A DNA stretch of 64,000 nt from CAMLIZ01 sp036231905 (GTDB lineage Bacteria; Pseudomonadota; Gammaproteobacteria; Burkholderiales; Burkholderiaceae_C): positions 496,001 to 560,000 of the forward strand of contig NZ_JAZARE010000003.1 in the NCBI RefSeq assembly GCF_036231905.1, in the 5' to 3' direction. Positions 40,724 through 49,606 of this stretch are shown here, piece by piece. Numbering within the stretch: the first letter of the stretch is position 1; each line of letters opens with the position of its first letter. The translations under genes and the position numbers were made by a program. The notes beneath the pieces are model-generated. The model ran no database searches. It saw only the letters and a program-made list of their open reading frames with translations, and had not been told where the DNA came from.

Positions 40724-41847
40724 GTCTTGGGATGGGCAGGCTTGTCGATGCGTTTGCCCGCACGCGGGCGGTGTTTCAGCCCGGGCAGTTCGGCGTCCAC
40801 CGCCTTCACCTCGCCCGCGCGGGCCGCATCGTAGCCGGGCAGCTCGTTCACCGCCTTGCTGAAGGCGGGGTCGCGCAACACGCGCAGCAGGTCCTGCACC
40901 AGGGGCGACTCCAGCGCAGGCCGCCGGCACAGCAAAAAATAGTTCTCCGTCTGCAGCGGCAGGAACTCCAGGCGGAAGCGCCGCGCCGGTGTTTCCACCC
41001 CCAGCCCGGCATCGGCCATGCCGCTGGCCACGTAGGCCGCCACTGCCGCGTGCGTGTATTCGCATTGCGTGTAGCCGGTGATGCGCGAGCGGTCCACCGC
41101 CTCGTGCGCCAGCATCAGGTCCAGCAGCAGCCGGGTGCCGGAGCCCTGCTGGCGGTTGATGTAGCGCACGCCGGGCCGCGCCAGGTCCTTCAGGCTGTAG
41201 ATGCGCTTGGGGTTGCCGGGCGCCAGCATCAGGCCCTGGCGGCGGGTGGCTACGTGGATGACGCAGTGCTCGCGCCGGTCCAGCCAGCGGCGGTAGTACT
41301 CCACCACCGGCTGTTCGTAGTTGCCAATGGGCACCGGAAAGCCCGACACGTCGCACTCGCCGGCATGCAGCGCCACCACCGCCTCCTGGCTGCCCACGTA
41401 CTTCAGGTCCACCGGCACCTGCGCCTTGGTGAGCAGCTCATGCAGCTTTTCCACCGCGAAGCCATGGTTGGCCTGGATGCGCAGCAGCGCGGGGACCGCG
41501 GACAGCACCTTCTCGATCTCCACTTCGAGCTCCGAGGCCAGGCTGTCCAGCATGGGCGACAGGCGGGCGGCGATGCGCCGGTCGGCCCACACCAGCTTCT
41601 CGGCCAACGGCGTCAACGTGGAGCCCTTGCCTCGCTCCATGCGCAGCAGCGGCGCACCGAACAGCGCCTCGCCCTGGCGCACCAGCCCCCAGGCATGGCG
41701 ATAGGAGGTGCCCGCGTGCTGGCAGGCCGACAGCAGGCTGCCATCTTCATGCACCTGCACCAGCAGGTCCACCAGCCGCGGCACGAGGGTGCCGCCAGTG
41801 GGATGCCGGATCGTCCACTGCGGCTTGATCGTGACGGCGTGTCTCAT
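40720..41847 (-). CDS. ModE-type HTH regulator with periplasmic-binding-like effector domain
   Basis: The 375-residue protein has an N-terminal LysR/ModE-like winged helix (WTIRHPTGGTLVPRLVDLLVQ, HAGTSYRHAWGLV) and a PBP-like domain of the PF12727 type (YVGSQEAVVALHAGECDVSGF, RYINRQQGSGTRLLLDLML, VASGMADAGLGVETPARR), which often binds molybdate- or tungstate-related or other small anions. It diverges from the molybdenum formate dehydrogenase cluster and is a likely regulator of it (an FdsR-like role, inferred). The start is set at 41847; 41904 is possible. It overlaps the next gene by 4 nt. Confidence 0.8.
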   Translation of the reverse strand: MRHAVTIKPQWTIRHPTGGTLVPRLVDLLVQVHEDGSLLSACQHAGTSYRHAWGLVRQGEALFGAPLLRMERGKGSTLTPLAEKLVWADRRIAARLSPMLDSLASELEVEIEKVLSAVPALLRIQANHGFAVEKLHELLTKAQVPVDLKYVGSQEAVVALHAGECDVSGFPVPIGNYEQPVVEYYRRWLDRREHCVIHVATRRQGLMLAPGNPKRIYSLKDLARPGVRYINRQQGSGTRLLLDLMLAHEAVDRSRITGYTQCEYTHAAVAAYVASGMADAGLGVETPARRFRLEFLPLQTENYFLLCRRPALESPLVQDLLRVLRDPAFSKAVNELPGYDAARAGEVKAVDAELPGLKHRPRAGKRIDKPAHPKT

Positions 41848-41885
41848 GCGTCTGCACCGGTATATAGGCTGGAAACAGCATATGG

Positions 41886-41916
41886 CCTGGGCCCGCCGGC
41901 TCATATTGAGCCCAGG
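41886..41916. promoter_or_regulatory. Inverted repeat in the regulator/formate-operon divergent gap
   Basis: CCTGGGC (41886-41892) and GCCCAGG (41910-41916) are 17 nt apart. The gap also has GGTATAT-like half sites in opposite orientation at 41859-41865 and 41971-41978. They are candidate binding sites for the adjacent regulator. Confidence 0.4.
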
Positions 41917-42012
41917 GCCGTTGCCCGATAGATTGAGTATGGGCCGCCAGAGCCCTTTATGTCACTCGGCGCATATACCAAGCGCCTGACCCATGAACAG
42001 GAGACAAGACCG

Positions 42013-43686
42013 ATGTCCAGCGTGATGGCCAACCCTGCCCTGGCGCCTGCGCCCGGCGGCTCCGGTTTCCTCGACAAGGAGCGCACGATCGCGGCGCCCG
42101 GCTTCAGCCGATGGCTGGTGCCGCCCTGCGCCCTGGCCATCCACCTGTGCATCGGCATGGCCTATGGCTTCTCGGTGTTCTGGCTGCCGCTGAGCAAGGC
42201 GCTGGGCATCAAGGAAGCCATCGCCTGCCCCAAGGACGCGGGCTTCCTCACCGAGCTGTTCACCACCCACTGCGACTGGAAGATCTCCACGCTGGGCTGG
42301 ATGTACACGCTGTTCTTCGTGTTCCTCGGCTGCGCCGCCGCCATCTGGGGCGGCTGGCTGGAACGGGCGGGTCCGCGCAAGGCCGGCGTGGTGAGTGCGC
42401 TGTGCTGGTGCGGCGGCATGGTGCTGTCGGCCATCGGCATTCAGCTGCACCAGTTCTGGCTGATGATCCTGGGCTCCGGCGTCATCGGCGGCATCGGCCT
42501 CGGCCTGGGCTACATCAGCCCGGTGAGCACCTTGATCAAGTGGTTCCCCGACCGCCGCGGCATGGCCACCGGCATGGCGATCATGGGCTTTGGCGGCGGC
42601 GCGATGATCGGCTCGCCGCTGGCTGCCGAGCTGATGAAGCACTTTGCCGGCCCCACCGACGTGGGCGTGATGCCCACCTTCCTGGTGATGGCGGCGCTGT
42701 ACTTCGTGTTCATGATGGGCGGTGCCCTCGGCTATCGCGTGCCGCCCTCGGGCTGGAAGCCGGCCGGCTGGACGCCCAAGGCCACGCAGGCCAACGCGAT
42801 GATCACCCAGCGCCATGTGCATGTGAAAAAGGTCTGGGGCATTCCGCAGTTCTGGCTGGTGTGGATGGCGCTGTGCATGAACGTCAGCGCCGGCATCGGC
42901 GTGATCGGCATGGCCAGCCCGATGCTGCAGGAGGTGTTCGGCGGCAGCCTGATCGGCGTGCCGCAGCGATTTGCCGATCTGGACAAGGCGCAGTTGGCCG
43001 CGATCGCCGGCGTGGCCGCCGGTTTCGCGGCGCTGCTGAGCTTGTTCAACATCGCCGGCCGCTTCTTCTGGGCCAGCCTGTCGGACAAGCTGGGCCGCAA
43101 GCTCACCTACGTGGTGTTCTTCGTGCTGGGCGGGCTGCTCTATGCCAGCGTGCCGGGCAGCGCGATGGCCGGCTCCAAGCTGCTGTTCGTGGCGGCCTTC
43201 TGCATCATCCTCAGCATGTACGGCGGCGGTTTTGCCACCGTGCCGGCCTACCTGGCGGACCTGTTCGGCACCCAGATGGTGGGCGCCATCCACGGCCGGC
43301 TGCTCACCGCCTGGGCCACTGCCGGCATCCTGGGGCCGGTGGTGGTGAACTACATGCGCGAATACCAGCTCGGCATGGGCATCCCGCGCGAGCAGGTCTA
43401 CAACCAGACCATGTTCATCCTGGTCGGCATGCTGGTGGTGGGCCTGCTGTGCAATCTGATGGTGCGGCCGGTGGCGGACAAATGGTTCATGAGCGACGCC
43501 GAGCTGGCGGAGGAAAAACGCCTTGCCCACGAGCGCTCGCTGGCCACGGACACCGGCATGGCCGGCACCGCGACGGCTGCCGCCAGCAGCCCGCTGCTGG
43601 TGCTTGCCGCCTGGGCCGCCGTGGGCATTCCGCTGGCCTGGGGTGTGTGGCGCACACTCTTGAGCGCTGCCAAGTTCTTCCACTGA
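42013..43686 (+). CDS. OFA-family MFS transporter (oxalate/formate antiporter-like)
   Basis: The 557-residue protein has about 12-14 membrane helices and the OFA pattern: GMAYGFSVFWLPLSK in helix 1, GLGYISPVSTLIKWFPDRRGMATGMAI, and GRFFWASLSDKLGRK. An enlarged first periplasmic loop carries AIACPKDAGFLTELFTTHCDW with two Cys. OFA members exchange oxalate and formate or carry other small carboxylates. It is 21 nt upstream of fdsG, so it probably supplies formate, or an oxalate-derived precursor, to the dehydrogenase. AGGAG lies 10-14 nt before the ATG. Confidence 0.88.
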   Translation: MSSVMANPALAPAPGGSGFLDKERTIAAPGFSRWLVPPCALAIHLCIGMAYGFSVFWLPLSKALGIKEAIACPKDAGFLTELFTTHCDWKISTLGWMYTLFFVFLGCAAAIWGGWLERAGPRKAGVVSALCWCGGMVLSAIGIQLHQFWLMILGSGVIGGIGLGLGYISPVSTLIKWFPDRRGMATGMAIMGFGGGAMIGSPLAAELMKHFAGPTDVGVMPTFLVMAALYFVFMMGGALGYRVPPSGWKPAGWTPKATQANAMITQRHVHVKKVWGIPQFWLVWMALCMNVSAGIGVIGMASPMLQEVFGGSLIGVPQRFADLDKAQLAAIAGVAAGFAALLSLFNIAGRFFWASLSDKLGRKLTYVVFFVLGGLLYASVPGSAMAGSKLLFVAAFCIILSMYGGGFATVPAYLADLFGTQMVGAIHGRLLTAWATAGILGPVVVNYMREYQLGMGIPREQVYNQTMFILVGMLVVGLLCNLMVRPVADKWFMSDAELAEEKRLAHERSLATDTGMAGTATAAASSPLLVLAAWAAVGIPLAWGVWRTLLSAAKFFH

Positions 43687-43707
43687 CGCAACCTTCTTTT
43701 TTTCCGC

Positions 43708-44163
43708 GTGACCTCCACCACCTTGCTGCCCCCCGAAACGCTGGCCACCGTGCGGCGTGTGATCGCCGAACGCCGCCACCTCGACGGCGCGTTGCTGCCC
43801 ATCCTGCACGGCGTGCAGGACGCTCTGGGCTTCGTGCCGCCCGAGGCGGTGCCCGAGATCGCACAGGCGCTCAACCTGTCGCGTGCTGAAGTGCATGGCG
43901 TGGTCACCTACTACCACCACTTCCGCCAGCGGCCGGTGGCCGGGCCGGTGCTGCAGGTGTGCCGGGCGGAATCGTGCCGGGCGATGGGCGGGGAGGCGCT
44001 GCTGGCGCATGCCCGCGCGGCCGGGCGCTGCACCGTGGAGCCGGTGTACTGCCTCGGTCTGTGTGCGCAGTCGCCGGCGGTCATGCTCGATGGCCGGCCT
44101 CATGCGCGCGTCACGCCGGAGCGGCTGGATGTGCTGCTGGCGCAGGCGGGGAGTGCAGCATGA
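43708..44163 (+). CDS. fdsG: NAD-dependent formate dehydrogenase gamma subunit
   Basis: The 151-residue NuoE-like subunit carries a [2Fe-2S] cluster with ligands in CRAESCRAMG and CLGLCAQSPAV. It passes electrons between the beta-subunit FMN and the remaining clusters of the soluble formate dehydrogenase. The start is a GTG at 43708 after a T-rich stretch; the stop overlaps the fdsB ATG by 4 nt. Confidence 0.93.
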   Translation: MTSTTLLPPETLATVRRVIAERRHLDGALLPILHGVQDALGFVPPEAVPEIAQALNLSRAEVHGVVTYYHHFRQRPVAGPVLQVCRAESCRAMGGEALLAHARAAGRCTVEPVYCLGLCAQSPAVMLDGRPHARVTPERLDVLLAQAGSAA

Positions 44164-45692
44164 CCGGTGTCGTGACGGTGTGGGTGCCACGGGACGCCGC
44201 CGCGCTCGCGGTCGGTGCCGACGAGGTGGCCGACAGCATCGCGGCCCAGGCCGCGGCGCGCGGGCTGGCAGTGCAGCTGCGCCGCAACGGGTCGCGCGGG
44301 CTGATGTGGCTGGAGCCGCTGGTCGAGGTGGAAACACCCGCCGGCCGCGTGGCCTACGGGCCGGTCAGTGTGGGCGACGTGGCCTCGCTGTTCGAGGCGG
44401 GTTTCCTCGGCGGCGGCGCACATCCGCTGGCCCTGGGCCACACCGACAGCATTCCGCTGCTGGCGCGCCAGCAGCGCTTGAGCTTCGAGCGTGTCGGCCT
44501 CACCGACCCGCTGTCGCTGGCCGACTACCAGGCGCATGGCGGCTGGCAAGGCCTGGCGCGTGCCCGCTCGCTGGCGCCGCCGCAGATCGTGCAGCAGGTG
44601 CTGGACTCCGGCCTGCGCGGGCGCGGCGGAGCCGCCTTTCCGGCCGGCATCAAGTGGCGCACCGTGGCGCAGGCGGCCGCGGCGCAGAAGTACGTGGTCT
44701 GCAATGCCGACGAAGGCGACTCCGGCACCTTCGCCGACCGCATGCTGATCGAGGGGGACCCTTTCCTGCTGATCGAGGGCATGGCGATCGCCGCGCTGGC
44801 GGTGGGCGCCAGCAAAGGCTTTGTCTACCTGCGCTCGGAATACCCGCATGCCATCGCCACGCTGGAGCAGGCGCTGCAGCGCGCGCGCGAGGCCGGTGCG
44901 CTGGGCGCCAGCTTCGACATCGAGGTGCGTGTGGGCGCCGGCTCCTACGTGTGCGGCGAAGAAACCGCCATGCTGGAAAGCCTGGAGGGCAAACGGGGCG
45001 TGGTGCGCGCCAAGCCGCCGCTGCCGGCGATCAGCGGCCTGTTCGGGCAGCCGACCGTCATCAACAACGTGCTCACCTTCGCCGCGGTGCCCACCATCCT
45101 GGCCCGGGGTGCGGAGTTCTACGCCGGCTTCGGCACCGGGCGCTCACGTGGCACCCTGCCCTTTCAGCTGGCGGGCAACGTGCGGCGCGGTGGCCTCTTC
45201 GAGCTGCCCTTCGGCGTGACGCTGCGCGAGCTGGTGTTCGACATCGGCGGCGGCACCGCCAGCGGCCGGCCGGTGAAGGCCATCCAGGTGGGCGGCCCGC
45301 TGGGCAGCTATGTGCCGCCGCACCAGTGGGACGTGCCGCTGGACTACGAGGCCTACACCGCCATCGGCGCGGTGCTGGGCCACGGCGGCGTGGTGGTGCA
45401 TGACGACACGGCCGACATGGCGGGCTTGGCGCGCTATGCGATGGAGTTCTGCGCGGCCGAGAGCTGCGGCAAGTGCACGCCCTGCCGCATCGGCTCGGTG
45501 CGCGGCACGGAAGTCATCGACCGTATCGTGGTGAACCGGCAGCGCCCTGAGCAACTCCAACAGGTGCAGCTGCTGCGCGAACTGTGCGACACCATGCTGC
45601 ACGGCAGCCTGTGCGCCATGGGGGGCATGACGCCCTATCCGGTGCTGTCGGCGCTGGACCATTACGCCCAAGATTTCGGAATAGCCCCATGA
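44160..45692 (+). CDS. fdsB: NAD-dependent formate dehydrogenase beta subunit
   Basis: The 510-residue NuoF-like subunit binds FMN and NAD and a [4Fe-4S] cluster. An N-terminal thioredoxin-like part (1-125) is followed by the FMN/NADH site (GLRGRGGAAFPAGIKW, CNADEGDSGTFADRML, VGAGSYVCGEETAMLESLEG) and the cluster motif ESCGKCTPCRIG plus a distal Cys in LCAMGG. It reduces NAD with electrons from formate. It overlaps both neighbours by 4 nt. Confidence 0.95.
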   Translation: MTGVVTVWVPRDAAALAVGADEVADSIAAQAAARGLAVQLRRNGSRGLMWLEPLVEVETPAGRVAYGPVSVGDVASLFEAGFLGGGAHPLALGHTDSIPLLARQQRLSFERVGLTDPLSLADYQAHGGWQGLARARSLAPPQIVQQVLDSGLRGRGGAAFPAGIKWRTVAQAAAAQKYVVCNADEGDSGTFADRMLIEGDPFLLIEGMAIAALAVGASKGFVYLRSEYPHAIATLEQALQRAREAGALGASFDIEVRVGAGSYVCGEETAMLESLEGKRGVVRAKPPLPAISGLFGQPTVINNVLTFAAVPTILARGAEFYAGFGTGRSRGTLPFQLAGNVRRGGLFELPFGVTLRELVFDIGGGTASGRPVKAIQVGGPLGSYVPPHQWDVPLDYEAYTAIGAVLGHGGVVVHDDTADMAGLARYAMEFCAAESCGKCTPCRIGSVRGTEVIDRIVVNRQRPEQLQQVQLLRELCDTMLHGSLCAMGGMTPYPVLSALDHYAQDFGIAP

Positions 45693-48550
45693 GCCTGGAC
45701 CACGACATCGACTACGGCACACCGCGGCGCGACTCGGCCGACACGGTCACCCTGGAGGTCGACGGCCGCAGCATCACCGTGCCGGCCGGCACCTCGGTGA
45801 TGCGCGCGGCCATCGAGGCCGGCCAGGGTGTGCCCAAGCTCTGCGCCACCGACAGCCTGGATGCCTGGGGCTCCTGCCGGTTGTGCCTGGTGGAGATCGA
45901 GGGCCGCAAGGGTTACCCGGCGTCCTGCACCACGCCGGCCGAAGCCGGCATGAAGGTGCGCACCCAGAGCGACAAGCTGCAGTCACTGCGCCAGAACGTG
46001 ATGGAGCTGTACCTGTCGGACCATCCGGTCGATTCGCTCGAAGGCGCGGCCAACGAGATGCACGACATGGTGCAGAAGATCGGCGTGCAGGAGGTGCGCT
46101 ATGGCTTTGCCGGCGCCAACCACCTGGATGCGCAGAAGGACGAATCCAACCCCTACTTCGCCTACGACCCCGCCAAGTGCATCGTGTGCAACCGTTGCGT
46201 GCGCGCCTGCGAGGAAACGCAGGGCACGTTCGCGCTCACGATCGAAGGCCGCGGTTTCGAGTCGCGCGTGTCGGCCAGCCAGCATGAGTCCTTCATCGAC
46301 AGCGAGTGCGTGAGCTGCGGCGCCTGTGTGCAGGCCTGCCCCACCGGCTCGCTGCTGGAAAAGAGCGTCATCAGCCTCGGCATGCCGAGCAAGAGCGTGG
46401 TCACCACCTGTGCCTATTGCGGCGTCGGCTGTGGCTTCAAGGCCGAAGTCAAAGGGGAGCAAGTCATCCGCATGACGCCCTGGAAGGACGGCAAGGCCAA
46501 CGAAGGCCATGCCTGTGTGAAGGGCCGCTTCGCCTGGGGCTACGCCACCCATGCCGACCGCATCACCACGCCGATGATCCGCAAGAAGATCACCGACCCG
46601 TGGACCGAAGTCAGCTGGGACGAAGCCATTGCCTATGCGGCCGGCGAATTCAAGCGCATCCAGGCCCAGCACGGGCGCGGCGCGGTGGGCGGCATCACCT
46701 CGTCACGCTGCACCAACGAAGAAACCTACCTGGTGCAGAAGCTGGTGCGTGCGGCTTTCGGCAACAACAACGTGGACACCTGCGCCCGCGTCTGCCATTC
46801 CCCCACTGGCTATGGCCTCGGCCAGACCTACGGCACCTCCGCCGGCACGCAGACCTTCAAGTCGGTGGAAAAGGCCGACGTGATCCTGGTGATCGGCGCC
46901 AACCCGACCGACGCCCACCCGGTCTTCGCCTCGCGCATGAAGCGGCGGCTGCGCCAGGGCGCCCGGCTGATCGTGGTGGACCCGCGCCGCATTGACCTGG
47001 TGAAGTCGCCCCATGTGCGGGCCGACTTCCACCTGCAGCTGCAGCCGGGCACCAACGTGGCCGTGATCACCGCGATGGCGCATGTGGTGGTCACCGAAGG
47101 GCTGCTCGCGGCCGACTACATCGCCGAGCGCTGCGACGACAAGTCGTTCCAGCAGTGGCGCGAGTTCGTGGCCCGGCCGGACAACTCGCCCGAGGCGATG
47201 GAGGCCGTTACCGGCGTGCCGGCGGCCGAGCTGCGCGGCGCGGCGCGGCTGTACGCCACCGGTGGGAACGCTGCCATCTACTACGGCCTGGGCGTGACCG
47301 AACATGCCCAAGGCTCCACCGCCGTGATGGCCATCGCGAACCTCGCCATGGCCACCGGCAACGTGGGCCGCGAGGGCGTGGGCGTGAATCCGCTGCGCGG
47401 CCAGAACAACGTGCAGGGCTCCTGCGACATGGGTTCGTTCCCGCATGAGCTGCCGGGCTACCGCCACATCAGCGACAGCACGGTGCGCGCCGACTTCGAA
47501 GCCGCCTGGGGCGTGACGCTGGACCCGGAGCCCGGGCTGCGCATCCCCAACATGTTCGACGCGGCCCTGGACGGCAGCTTCAAGGGCCTGTACTGCCAGG
47601 GCGAGGACATCGTGCAGTCGGACCCCAACATCCAGCACGTGGCCAGCGCATTGAGCGCGATGGAATGCCTGGTGGTGCAGGACATCTTCCTCAACGAGAC
47701 CGCCAAGTACGCGCACGTGTTCCTGCCCGGATCGTCCTTCCTGGAAAAAGACGGCACCTTCACCAACGCGGAGCGCCGCATCTCGCGCGTGCGCAAGGTG
47801 ATGGCGCCGCTGGCCGGCCTGGCCGACTGGGAGGTGACGCTCAGGCTTGCCGAGGCGCTGGGCTACCCGATGCACTACGAGCACCCCTCGCAGGTGATGG
47901 CCGAGATCGCGGCGCTCACGCCCACCTTCCGTGGCGTGAACTACGAGAAGATCGACCGCCTGGGCAGCGTGCAGTGGCCCTGCAACGACAGCACCGACGA
48001 AGCCGGCACGGCCATCATGCACATGGGCCACTTCGTGCGCGGCAAGGGCCGTTTCATCATCACCCAGTACGTGGCGAGTGAAGAAAAGGTCAACCGCAAG
48101 TACCCGCTGCTGCTGACCACCGGCCGCATCCTCAGCCAGTACAACGTGGGCGCGCAGACCCGCCGCACGCCCAACAACCTGTGGCACGACGAGGACAAGC
48201 TGGAGATCCATCCGCATGACGCCGAGGAGCGCGGCATCCGCGACGGCGACTGGGTGGGCATCACCAGCCGCGCCGGCGACACGGTGCAGCGCGCCATGGT
48301 CACCGAGCGGGTGGCGCCCGGGGTTGTCTATACAACCTTCCATTTCCCGGAAAGCGGCGCCAACGTGATCACCACCGACGCCTCCGACTGGGCCACCAAC
48401 TGCCCCGAATACAAGGTGACCGCGGTGCAGGTGATGAAGGTGGCCCAGCCCTCGGACTGGCAGCAGCGCTACAGCCGCTTCAACCGCCAGCAGCTGGATC
48501 TGCTCCGGCAGCGGCACCACGCACCGCACGGCGACGTGCCGGCGAAATGA
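45689..48550 (+). CDS. fdsA: NAD-dependent formate dehydrogenase alpha subunit (molybdenum, catalytic)
   Basis: The 953-residue catalytic subunit has a NuoG-like N-terminus with [2Fe-2S] (CATDSLDAWGSCRLCLVEIE), ferredoxin clusters (CIVCNRCVRACEETQG and CVSCGACVQACPTGS), then the bis-MGD domain opening with TTCAYCGVGCGFKAEV. The molybdenum ligand is Cys369 in CARVCHSPTG, where E. coli FdhF has selenocysteine. It oxidises formate to CO2 in the cytoplasm. It begins in an ATGA overlap with fdsB, 10 nt before fdhD. Confidence 0.97.
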   Translation: MSLDHDIDYGTPRRDSADTVTLEVDGRSITVPAGTSVMRAAIEAGQGVPKLCATDSLDAWGSCRLCLVEIEGRKGYPASCTTPAEAGMKVRTQSDKLQSLRQNVMELYLSDHPVDSLEGAANEMHDMVQKIGVQEVRYGFAGANHLDAQKDESNPYFAYDPAKCIVCNRCVRACEETQGTFALTIEGRGFESRVSASQHESFIDSECVSCGACVQACPTGSLLEKSVISLGMPSKSVVTTCAYCGVGCGFKAEVKGEQVIRMTPWKDGKANEGHACVKGRFAWGYATHADRITTPMIRKKITDPWTEVSWDEAIAYAAGEFKRIQAQHGRGAVGGITSSRCTNEETYLVQKLVRAAFGNNNVDTCARVCHSPTGYGLGQTYGTSAGTQTFKSVEKADVILVIGANPTDAHPVFASRMKRRLRQGARLIVVDPRRIDLVKSPHVRADFHLQLQPGTNVAVITAMAHVVVTEGLLAADYIAERCDDKSFQQWREFVARPDNSPEAMEAVTGVPAAELRGAARLYATGGNAAIYYGLGVTEHAQGSTAVMAIANLAMATGNVGREGVGVNPLRGQNNVQGSCDMGSFPHELPGYRHISDSTVRADFEAAWGVTLDPEPGLRIPNMFDAALDGSFKGLYCQGEDIVQSDPNIQHVASALSAMECLVVQDIFLNETAKYAHVFLPGSSFLEKDGTFTNAERRISRVRKVMAPLAGLADWEVTLRLAEALGYPMHYEHPSQVMAEIAALTPTFRGVNYEKIDRLGSVQWPCNDSTDEAGTAIMHMGHFVRGKGRFIITQYVASEEKVNRKYPLLLTTGRILSQYNVGAQTRRTPNNLWHDEDKLEIHPHDAEERGIRDGDWVGITSRAGDTVQRAMVTERVAPGVVYTTFHFPESGANVITTDASDWATNCPEYKVTAVQVMKVAQPSDWQQRYSRFNRQQLDLLRQRHHAPHGDVPAK

Positions 48551-48560
48551 GCCCGCGGGC

Positions 48561-49370
48561 ATGACACGCGACCCGGTACCCGGCGCGGTGGCCGTGCAGG
48601 TGCGCGGCTGTCATGCCGGCAGCGTGGAGTCCACGCACGACTGGGTGGCCGACGAAGTGCCGGTGGCGCTGCAGTACAACGGCATCTCGCATGCGGTGAT
48701 GCTGGCCTCGCCGCTGGACCTGGAAGACTTTGCCTACGGCTTTTCGCTCAGCGAAGGCCTGGTGGACACCCCGGCCGATGTGCATGGCGTGGATCTGCAG
48801 CACACGCCGGAAGGCCTGGTGCTGGAGATCGAGATCACCAGCCGCTGCCTGGCGCGCCTGAAGGACCGCCGCCGCACCCTGGCCGGGCGTACCGGCTGCG
48901 GCCTGTGCGGCACCGAGAGCCTGGCGCAGGCGCTGCCCGCCATGGGCCAGCCGGTGCAGGCCTTTCGCATCCAAGCCGCCGCGGTGGGACGCGCGATGCA
49001 GGCGCTGCGCGGCTCGCAAACCCTGCAGGCCGCCACTGGCGCCACCCATGCCGCTGCCTGGTGCACGCCTGAGGGCGACCTGGCCCTGCTGCGGGAAGAC
49101 GTGGGCCGCCACAATGCGCTGGACAAGCTGATCGGCGCGCTCGCCCGTGCCGGTGCACCGGCAAGCACCGGTTTCATCGCCGTGACCAGCCGTGCAAGTT
49201 TCGAGATGGTGCAGAAGGCCGCGCGTGCCGGCGTGGGCCTGCTGGCCGCCATCTCCGCCCCCACCGCGCTGGCGGTCCGCAGCGCCGAGCAGGCCGGGCT
49301 GTGCCTGGTCGGTTTTGCCCGCGGCGACGACTGGGTGGCCTACAGCCACACCGACCACCTGAGCCCATGA
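48561..49370 (+). CDS. fdhD: Formate dehydrogenase sulfurtransferase FdhD (FdsC)
   Basis: The 269-residue accessory protein transfers sulfur to the molybdenum cofactor to activate the dehydrogenase. The essential CxxC is C113/C116 in TGCGLCGTES; EDVGRHNALDKLIG and VTSRASFEMVQKAARAG are intact. It sits in the fds operon 10 nt after fdsA and overlaps fdsD by 4 nt. Confidence 0.95.
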   Translation: MTRDPVPGAVAVQVRGCHAGSVESTHDWVADEVPVALQYNGISHAVMLASPLDLEDFAYGFSLSEGLVDTPADVHGVDLQHTPEGLVLEIEITSRCLARLKDRRRTLAGRTGCGLCGTESLAQALPAMGQPVQAFRIQAAAVGRAMQALRGSQTLQAATGATHAAAWCTPEGDLALLREDVGRHNALDKLIGALARAGAPASTGFIAVTSRASFEMVQKAARAGVGLLAAISAPTALAVRSAEQAGLCLVGFARGDDWVAYSHTDHLSP

Positions 49371-49606
49371 ACCCTGACCGCCTGATCCACATGGCCAACA
49401 GCATCGGCGACTTCTTTGCCGCCATGCCCGATGCCGACGAAGCCCGCAACGGCATCGCCACCCACATCCGGAAGTTCTGGGATCCGCGCATGCGGCGCGC
49501 GATGTTCCAACACATCGACCAAGCCGCCGAGAGCGGGTTGCACCCCCTGGTGTTGCAGGCCCTGCAGCAGCATCGTGGTGAGTTGCTGCCGCTGGAGACC
49601 TCATGA
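49367..49606 (+). CDS. fdsD: Formate dehydrogenase delta subunit
   Basis: The 79-residue protein has the delta-subunit pattern LIHMANSIGDFFAAMPD and IRKFWDPRMRRAMFQHID. Delta subunits are small and help assemble or stabilise the FdsABG complex and its cofactor. It overlaps fdhD upstream and the secreted-protein gene downstream by 4 nt each. Confidence 0.93.
   Translation: MNPDRLIHMANSIGDFFAAMPDADEARNGIATHIRKFWDPRMRRAMFQHIDQAAESGLHPLVLQALQQHRGELLPLETS

Noticed and set aside
46778..46800. Selenocysteine (TGA) in the formate dehydrogenase alpha subunit
   Set aside because: The ligand codon at 46793-46795 is TGC, so the residue is cysteine.
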